10,150 nt of DNA from an uncultured Collinsella sp. (GTDB lineage Bacteria > Actinomycetota > Coriobacteriia > Coriobacteriales > Coriobacteriaceae). Of the stretch, positions 6,305 through 10,150 are shown in pieces. A program made the position numbers and the translations under genes. How positions within the stretch are numbered: position 1 is the first letter of the stretch; every line of letters begins with the position of its first letter. Location of the stretch: NCBI GenBank assembly GCA_900541195.1, contig UQIY01000055.1:1-10150 (forward strand), written 5' to 3'. The notes under the pieces are model-generated. The model had not been told where the DNA came from. It saw only the letters and a program-made list of their open reading frames with translations, and did no database searches.

Positions 6305-6490
6305 ATGCTTTGGAGCAATGTTCAACAAGATGACGGCGCTGATTGCGTTGCTCAAGAAGATCATTCAACTGCGCACGTGGCAAATTCAGCATCACTGATT
6401 TTGCGCGACGGGGCCACGTTAATCGACGAAGCTGTTCGGCTAACCATTGCGGGCATGCCCAACGCGCTCAGGCTCTTGGAGAACTCATGA
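6305..6490 (+). CDS. Small protein upstream of Doc, candidate antitoxin
   Basis: This 61-residue acidic protein has a strong AAGGAGG ribosome site (6293-6299) overlapping the stop of the HTH gene, and its TGA overlaps the next ATG (ATGA). Doc toxins are normally encoded after a small antitoxin with exactly this coupling, usually Phd. This sequence does not show the Phd pattern. Its C-terminal half (SASLILRDGATLIDEAVRLT, then AGMPNALRLLE) is predicted helical and could bind Doc. The N-terminal half is polar and probably unstructured. Function is inferred from position only. Confidence 0.55.
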   Translation: MLWSNVQQDDGADCVAQEDHSTAHVANSASLILRDGATLIDEAVRLTIAGMPNALRLLENS

Positions 6491-7002
6491 CGACGGTCGC
6501 GCCGCGCCGGGCACATCCGTTCGCACCGCTCGTGCTCGACGATGCCGGTTCGCTCGAAGCTATGGCCGCGGCCGTGATGCGTCTACACAGCACGCTGATG
6601 GCCGTCGGGCGCTGCTATACGACCGACGCCGCGGGCGACCGTGCCGCACTTGAGCTTGGACGCGTCGAGTCCGTACTTGCAGGTTCATTCTGTACGATAT
6701 TCGGCCAATCGCCGGCCGATCGCTTCGCAGACATCTTTGACCAGGTCGCCTACGTGGCCGAGCACATGGTCAAGGACCACATCTTTGAGGACGGCAACAA
6801 ACGCACCAGCCTTGTCTTTGCGTTGTCCGTCTTAAGGTTCGCCGGCACTCCGGTCGTGCTGTCCGATGGCCCCGAGCCCAAAGACAATCAATACTATGCC
6901 TGGATCCAGGACCTCGTTTCCAGTCGCCGCACGACCAGCGAGCTAGCCGAAGAGCTGCGCCGCGGTTGTGTTGTAGGCTCGGGCGACCCGTCGCGCGTAT
7001 AG
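6487..7002 (+). CDS. Doc/Fic-family toxin (death-on-curing)
   Basis: This 171-residue Fic-fold protein has the active-site loop HIFEDGNKRT at residues 98-107: catalytic-type His98, then Asp102, Gly103, Asn104, Lys105 and Arg106. Doc of phage P1 phosphorylates EF-Tu and stops translation, while canonical Fic proteins transfer AMP; the loop HxFxDGNKR is compatible with either, so the reaction is not certain. The protein is longer than P1 Doc (126 residues) by an N-terminal extension. The start at 6487 overlaps the preceding stop. The frame stays open upstream to 6343, but that extension is Arg/Cys-rich and lies over the upstream gene, so it was rejected. The catalytic loop looks intact. Confidence 0.82.
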   Translation: MTTVAPRRAHPFAPLVLDDAGSLEAMAAAVMRLHSTLMAVGRCYTTDAAGDRAALELGRVESVLAGSFCTIFGQSPADRFADIFDQVAYVAEHMVKDHIFEDGNKRTSLVFALSVLRFAGTPVVLSDGPEPKDNQYYAWIQDLVSSRRTTSELAEELRRGCVVGSGDPSRV

Positions 7003-7047
7003 AATCTAAGCATCCGCACGCCGATTATTGAATGGATTGGACACCAC

Positions 7048-7836
7048 ATGGATATCCCAAGCACCCTGTGCAGCAATGTGTACGAGTTTGCGTTTTGTCC
7101 CGAGCCCTGTTACGACCGCCTGGTCGACCTCGCCGATCCCGAGGATTGGGGTCCCAGCAACCGCATCCTCAAAAACTACTTGTCGTTTTCGTTTAGCCGC
7201 GCGGTATTTTTGAGCGAGCGCGACGTGGACCAGACCGCGCCGTCCAACCTGCCGCTGGTGTTCGACGACGACCGCTGCCTATTCAATACCGGCCTGTACA
7301 CGCGCCGTTACGAGACCATCTACGGTCTGTTTGAGCCCAACACCAAGCCCGATGCGCGCCAGCGCTGGTTTTTGAAGGGCTTCTTTAAGGAAAGCGACCC
7401 CATGCTGGTCTCGTTTGAGTACCTGCCGTGCCGCGTGCGCTTTGCCGAGGACCCCTCCGAGCTGGTCTTTGACTACCGCCTGCCCATCCGCTCCAACATC
7501 GACCACATTCTGGGCGACGAGGAAAACCTGACGCGCATCCCCGCCAGCCTGATGGGGGAGGGCAACTCGCTGCTGCTGCGCCGCGCCTTTGAAGGCGCCG
7601 TCGTCGAGGCCGCCCGCCGCGCCGCCGCCAACTACACGCTCGCCGTGCCGCAGTTCTACGGCGGTCGGATCCAACTGCTGTTGCCGCTGTGCCTAACCGG
7701 CGACAAGCCCGAGCTGGCGCTGACTATCCAGCGCGAGGACGGCTTTTACGCCGCGCGTACCTGTCTCACGCTCGACATGGCCTACAACAACGCGCGACTT
7801 ATCTGCCGCCCCGAGACCTCGTGGATCAAGCGATAA
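7048..7836 (+). CDS. DUF3825 domain protein
   Basis: The whole 262-residue protein corresponds to DUF3825, a family I recognise by its conserved stretches: YEFAFCPEP near the N-terminus, NRILKNYLSFSFSRA, FNTGLYTRRYETIYGLFEPN, RSNIDHILGDEENL, the YTLAVPQFYGGRIQLLLPLCL block, and TCLTLDMAYNNARLICRPE at the C-terminus. The family has no firm biochemical function known to me. It is cytoplasmic, without signal peptide or membrane segment, and of full family length. A TATAGA at 6998-7003 lies 44 bases before the ATG, without a well-placed -35 box. No classic terminator follows, and the gap to the tRNA (7837-7924) is featureless. Confidence 0.85.
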   Translation: MDIPSTLCSNVYEFAFCPEPCYDRLVDLADPEDWGPSNRILKNYLSFSFSRAVFLSERDVDQTAPSNLPLVFDDDRCLFNTGLYTRRYETIYGLFEPNTKPDARQRWFLKGFFKESDPMLVSFEYLPCRVRFAEDPSELVFDYRLPIRSNIDHILGDEENLTRIPASLMGEGNSLLLRRAFEGAVVEAARRAAANYTLAVPQFYGGRIQLLLPLCLTGDKPELALTIQREDGFYAARTCLTLDMAYNNARLICRPETSWIKR

Positions 7837-7924
7837 AGGGCGGTTGAGCTGGGGGTTTGTCGGCTTCCCTGATTTCTGTGGCGTGGTTTGCGCCCACGAA
7901 TTTAAAATCGAGGGTAAAAAGTTC

Positions 7925-7954
7925 TTGGAAAACCTCGCACGGCTATGTTAGTAT
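7925..7954 (+). promoter_or_regulatory. Promoter of tRNA-Val
   Basis: TTGGAA (7925-7930) and TAGTAT (7949-7954) are 18 bases apart, and the -10 box ends 20 bases before the mature tRNA. Spacing and position suit a stable-RNA promoter. Confidence 0.6.
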
Positions 7955-7974
7955 TTCTTTTGCCGAAAGGCGAC

Positions 7975-8049
7975 GGGCGATTGGCTCAGGGGTAGAGCAT
8001 ATCCTTCACACGGATGGGGTCACAAGTTCGAATCTTGTATCGCCCACCA
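7975..8049 (+). tRNA. tRNA-Val (anticodon CAC)
   Basis: The 75-base gene forms a full cloverleaf. The acceptor stem GGGCGAT/ATCGCCC is perfect, the D arm contains GGCTCAGGGGTAGAGC, and the anticodon stem TATCC/GGATG closes the loop TTCACAC. The T arm contains GTTCGAATC, and ACCA is encoded. The anticodon CAC reads GUG valine codons. It is a stand-alone unit with its own promoter and terminator. The minus-strand frame across it that reads KIRTCDPIRVKDMLYP is an artefact. Confidence 0.96.
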
Positions 8050-8060
8050 TCTAAAGTACA

Positions 8061-8091
8061 GGTCAGAGGTATTAAGCCTCTGGCCTTTTTC
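8061..8091 (+). terminator. Rho-independent terminator of tRNA-Val
   Basis: GGTCAGAGG (8061-8069) pairs with CCTCTGGCC (8077-8085) over 9 base pairs, including one G-T, around a 7-base loop. TTTTTC follows. It is 11 bases after the tRNA. Confidence 0.85.
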
Positions 8092-8432
8092 GTTATGACA
8101 CTAAGAGTGACACCAAAACTGACACCAAAAATAAATCGTAGTCGTCTAAGGCGTCTTTTTTTATCGCATCCTTTTTGCTGACGCCATTGCCCGTTTTGTA
8201 TAAAACGCATGCGTATTTTCATTGAATTCCCCCTGTGATCCGAGCACAAATGTGGAGATAGGGACCACATGCCCAAAGCGCCTTCCAGCGGATTTCTATC
8301 ACACGGTGGTTTTTCGGCAGAACTCGTCAAGCTTTTGGTTTGCTTCCGGTACTTACCCGCATGATGTCCCGGTAGATAATCGGCCATGCCCGCAATCCGC
8401 ACGATCAACGGCCGATACCAGGGGAGGCACAA
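8092..8432 (+). promoter_or_regulatory. 341-base leader before the nuclease-like gene
   Basis: No convincing gene lies here. A promoter candidate is TTGCTG (8175-8180) with TATAAA (8199-8204) at 18-base spacing, followed by the palindrome ACGCATGCGT (8205-8214). If used, it would give a leader of about 220 bases. That leader holds two hairpins: ATGTGG (8250-8255) with CCACAT (8265-8270), and ATCGGCC (8379-8385) with GGCCGAT (8410-8416). The second ends 4 bases before the GGGGAGG ribosome site and could affect translation. A 28-codon frame at 8095-8181 (MTLRVTPKLTPK) lies just after the terminator and is probably meaningless. Confidence 0.35.
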
Positions 8433-9587
8433 ATGGACGAAATCGTCTGCGCAAACACAGCATTCCGCTACTGGCGCTGCCCACCGCAGGTGCGCAACCT
8501 CTACCCGCACCTACCCAACTCCGAAGACGGCTGGCGAGCTCTATCCCAATCGCCCTTTGTAGTCGACGTCCTCAAGACGCCAATCATCACAGCAGCATCA
8601 ACACGAAGCAACCTGCATTCTGAGACAAGACGGACCATCCGATGGAACAGCGCCTATACAGAGAAGGTTTCCATCGACACGGGTATGGGCTTTAGCGTCA
8701 CTGACCCTCTTAATACGCTATTCACCATGACTCGAAGCGTGTCTTCATGCGACCTGGTTCTGGCTATGTACGAGTTCTGCGGATGGTTCTCGGTTTTTAA
8801 ACCATCGCCCGCGGTCGACATAGCACTTGAGCAGACAAAATCAGAAGAAGAGCAGTACACCACAGAAAGTTTGTTTGAACTAGACGAAACTCAAGATGAG
8901 ATCCCATGGAAGCGAGTCCATGCTCGGGCGCACCAGAAGGACAGCAAGAATGATCAAAGTGAGCAGCAGGATAACGGATCCGGAAATACAGCTAGCGGAA
9001 AGGGCACATCGCTCTGGATGAGAAAGCCTCTTATTGAAATAGAAGAACTGCATAGATTTGCAGCGAAGGTTAAAGGCGAGATGTGGGGAAAGAAATTCCA
9101 CGAAGCCGCACGGCAGGTAATGGGTATCGCTGCATCCCCGCTAGAAGTTGCTGGAATCATGTTACTGAGTCATCCGAGGCGTGCCGGCGGAGCGGAGTTT
9201 AAAAACATATTCGTCAACGACTTAACACCGCTGTCGAATTCAGCTCGGAAAATCGCAGGTCAGAAAATCTGTTACGGCGATATCGTCATCGTAAATCCAA
9301 TAACAATGAAGGCTGTGATTATCGAACTTCAAGGAGAGGTTATCCATGGATCGGGCGCCGTGCTTGACCACGATGCCACCCGAATGACAGCATTGCAAAG
9401 CATGGGATACGACGTATTTCTTGTAACCCATGACATGCTCAATGATCACGATCAGCTTGATGCCATCATTCACAGTGTGTGTGAGCGATTAGAGTTGCGC
9501 TACAAGCCAAAAACCGAGGCGATGAGATGCGCTGAGACCAGATTGCGGGCCAACGTTCTGTGCAATTGGCTCGGTATTGGTAAGTAA
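8433..9587 (+). CDS. AbiEi-like / PD-(D/E)XK nuclease-like fusion protein
   Basis: This 384-residue protein starts behind GGGGAGG (8421-8427). Residues about 1-140 (LPNSEDGWRALSQSPFVVDV, then a PLNTLFTMTRSVSSCDLVLAMYEFCGW block) resemble the layout of actinobacterial AbiEi-type proteins that carry a C-terminal DUF559-like domain. Residues about 145-190 are charged and low-complexity (Glu, Gln, Lys), likely a linker. The C-terminal half has a PD-(D/E)XK-like core: Asp283 in YGDIVIV, a beta turn, then IELQG with Glu298 and Gln300, followed by DHDATRMTALQSMGYDVFLVTHDML, the usual arrangement of a helix and final strand. It may be a nuclease or DNA-binding factor in defence or type IV toxin-antitoxin regulation. 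No AbiEii toxin gene follows. Motifs support the fold moderately; function is inferred. Confidence 0.55.
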   Translation: MDEIVCANTAFRYWRCPPQVRNLYPHLPNSEDGWRALSQSPFVVDVLKTPIITAASTRSNLHSETRRTIRWNSAYTEKVSIDTGMGFSVTDPLNTLFTMTRSVSSCDLVLAMYEFCGWFSVFKPSPAVDIALEQTKSEEEQYTTESLFELDETQDEIPWKRVHARAHQKDSKNDQSEQQDNGSGNTASGKGTSLWMRKPLIEIEELHRFAAKVKGEMWGKKFHEAARQVMGIAASPLEVAGIMLLSHPRRAGGAEFKNIFVNDLTPLSNSARKIAGQKICYGDIVIVNPITMKAVIIELQGEVIHGSGAVLDHDATRMTALQSMGYDVFLVTHDMLNDHDQLDAIIHSVCERLELRYKPKTEAMRCAETRLRANVLCNWLGIGK

Positions 9588-9655
9588 TAATGGCCAAGTG
9601 GGCATTTTTAATACTTTATATGCTGTCAGTAATTAAGTGCCATTTTAAAACCATG

Positions 9656-9789
9656 CCGGTTTACTACGTTGGATTGAGGGTGACTGAACACACTGATTTC
9701 GCCGCTCGTAAAACCGCAGGTAGATTGCCTGCCCGTTTTGCGAAAGTAGGCGTGAGGTCGGAAATCCGGGAATCGGCGTAGTAAACCGG
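9656..9789. repeat. Inverted-repeat element, copy 3 (134 bp)
   Basis: The ends are perfect 13-base inverted repeats, CCGGTTTACTACG (9656-9668) and its complement (9777-9789). Inside, TTCGC, AAAAC and GCAGG (9716-9720) face CCTGC (9728-9732), GTTTT and GCGAA, so the centre folds into a long hairpin with a 7-base loop. The central AAACCGCAGG (9711-9720) starts 55 bases from the left end, as in copies 1 and 2, although the terminal sequences differ. A 63-codon frame over it (9590-9781) is not considered a gene. Confidence 0.65.
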
Positions 9790-9811
9790 TCTGTTTATGA
9801 AGCGACCAGCT

Positions 9812-9991
9812 GGGGCGAGCTACGCACGGTTCCGTAAATTGGCCCGAAGGCGTGCGGAAGGGCTCATGCCCACGGATGCACCGCGGATCGCTTTGGTCTG
9901 GCCGGCGGCGTCTGGGGCGACATGCCGAGCCCTGCAAAGGAAGGCGGCGGGCTTGCCGCCGCCCACGGGGCTCGCCCCGCGGGCTATGTCG
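9812..9991. other. GC-rich, strongly self-complementary intergenic region
   Basis: Several stems nest here: GGGGCGAGC (9812-9820) with GCTCGCCCC (9970-9978); CGACAT (9918-9923) with ATGTCG (9986-9991); CGAGCCC (9926-9932) with GGGCTCG (9968-9974); and GGCGGC (9943-9948) with GCCGCC (9955-9960). The last three form one extended hairpin of 74 bases, with the first as an alternative. No frame on either strand looks like protein. It could be a structured RNA, another repeat type or a decayed gene. It matches no RNA family I recognise (not RNase P, tmRNA or SRP RNA). Confidence 0.4.
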
Positions 9992-10057
9992 AGCATCGTG
10001 TGTCTCTTTGGCCCCGCTCCCGTTCAACGCGCCGCAAAATATTTTCCAAAATTGTCC

Positions 10058-10086
10058 TTGCATCGCCGTCCGAGTTCCCGTATAGT
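10058..10086 (+). promoter_or_regulatory. Promoter of tRNA-Ala
   Basis: TTGCAT (10058-10063) and TATAGT (10081-10086) have ideal 17-base spacing, and the -10 box ends 12 bases before the mature tRNA. Confidence 0.75.
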
Positions 10087-10098
10087 ACTTCTTCGCAC

Positions 10099-10150
10099 GG
10101 GGGCGTAGCTCAGCTGGGAGAGCGCTTGACTGGCAGTCAAGAGGTCAGGG
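10099..10150 (+). tRNA. tRNA-Ala (anticodon GGC), cut by the window end
   Basis: The 5' acceptor strand GGGGGCG is followed by TA and the D arm (GCTCAGCTGGGAGAGC). A perfect anticodon stem CTTGA/TCAAG then closes the loop CTGGCAG. The anticodon GGC reads GCC alanine codons. The T arm and 3' acceptor strand lie beyond the window. Confidence 0.93.

Noticed and set aside
6319..6399. 26-codon frame encoding a short hydrophobic-basic peptide (MFNKMTALIALLKKIIQ...)
   Set aside because: It resembles a small toxic peptide but has no ribosome site of its own and lies wholly inside the coupled 61-residue gene in another frame; likely chance.
6343..6486. Upstream extension of the Doc frame giving a 219-residue protein
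   Set aside because: The added residues are Arg/Cys-rich, overlap a better-supported small gene and precede the ATGA-coupled start at 6487.
8092..8181. Possible integrase tail or attachment site at the 3' end of tRNA-Val
   Set aside because: tRNA ends are common integration sites, but no integrase motif and no repeat of the tRNA 3' end was found in the window. The terminator right after the tRNA looks native.
7986..8510. 174-residue minus-strand frame across the tRNA-Val gene ending KIRTCDPIRVKDMLYP
   Set aside because: This end is the translation of the tRNA antisense, a known source of false proteins. The rest has no protein-like features.
9590..10108. Open frames on both strands between the nuclease-like gene and tRNA-Ala
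   Set aside because: They cover a palindromic repeat and a GC-rich folded region, have biased Arg/Pro composition, no motifs and no ribosome sites.

Overview
The window is a GC-rich, actinobacterial-looking chromosome carrying the end of an AT-richer Firmicutes-type mobile element. The host is probably a gut Coriobacteriia, perhaps Collinsella-like. I base this on codon use, the LPxTG surface-protein remnant and the style of the small accessory genes; I could not run a database search, so the genus is inference.

Bases 1 to about 2206 are the right end of an integrative element. They hold a small DUF6870-type protein, a strong promoter with an inverted repeat over its -10 box, and an intact 560-residue large serine recombinase as the last gene. 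Base composition changes abruptly at about 2195-2215. Directly after it lies the 3' end of a cell-wall-anchored protein gene (Thr/Pro/Lys linker, LPKTG, membrane segment, stop), so the element appears to have inserted into a surface-protein gene.

Bases 2534-7836 are a mosaic of small defence, toxin-antitoxin and decayed genes. In order they are: a lone MntA-type nucleotidyltransferase with no HepT partner; the C-terminal half of a RelB/DinJ-like antitoxin, ending in a perfect palindromic terminator; an overlapping pair made of an AAA/ABC-type ATPase and a small RloB/Toprim-like protein, a candidate anti-phage module; an intergenic gap with two tandem ~125-bp inverted-repeat elements flanked by apparent gene relics; a tightly packed trio of HTH protein, 61-residue protein and Doc/Fic-type toxin; and a DUF3825 protein.

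Bases 7925-8091 are a complete tRNA-Val(CAC) unit with promoter, tRNA and terminator. After a 340-base leader comes a 384-residue protein that looks like an AbiEi-type N-terminal region joined to a PD-(D/E)XK-like nuclease domain. A third copy of the inverted-repeat element follows, then a GC-rich, strongly self-complementary stretch, and finally the promoter and first 52 bases of a tRNA-Ala(GGC) cut by the window end.

The two least ordinary items are the family of 124-134 bp inverted-repeat elements (three copies, each with the same central decamer about 55 bases from its left end) and the ATPase plus small-effector pair. The window as a whole reads as an accessory or defence island between a mobile-element insertion and two tRNA genes.
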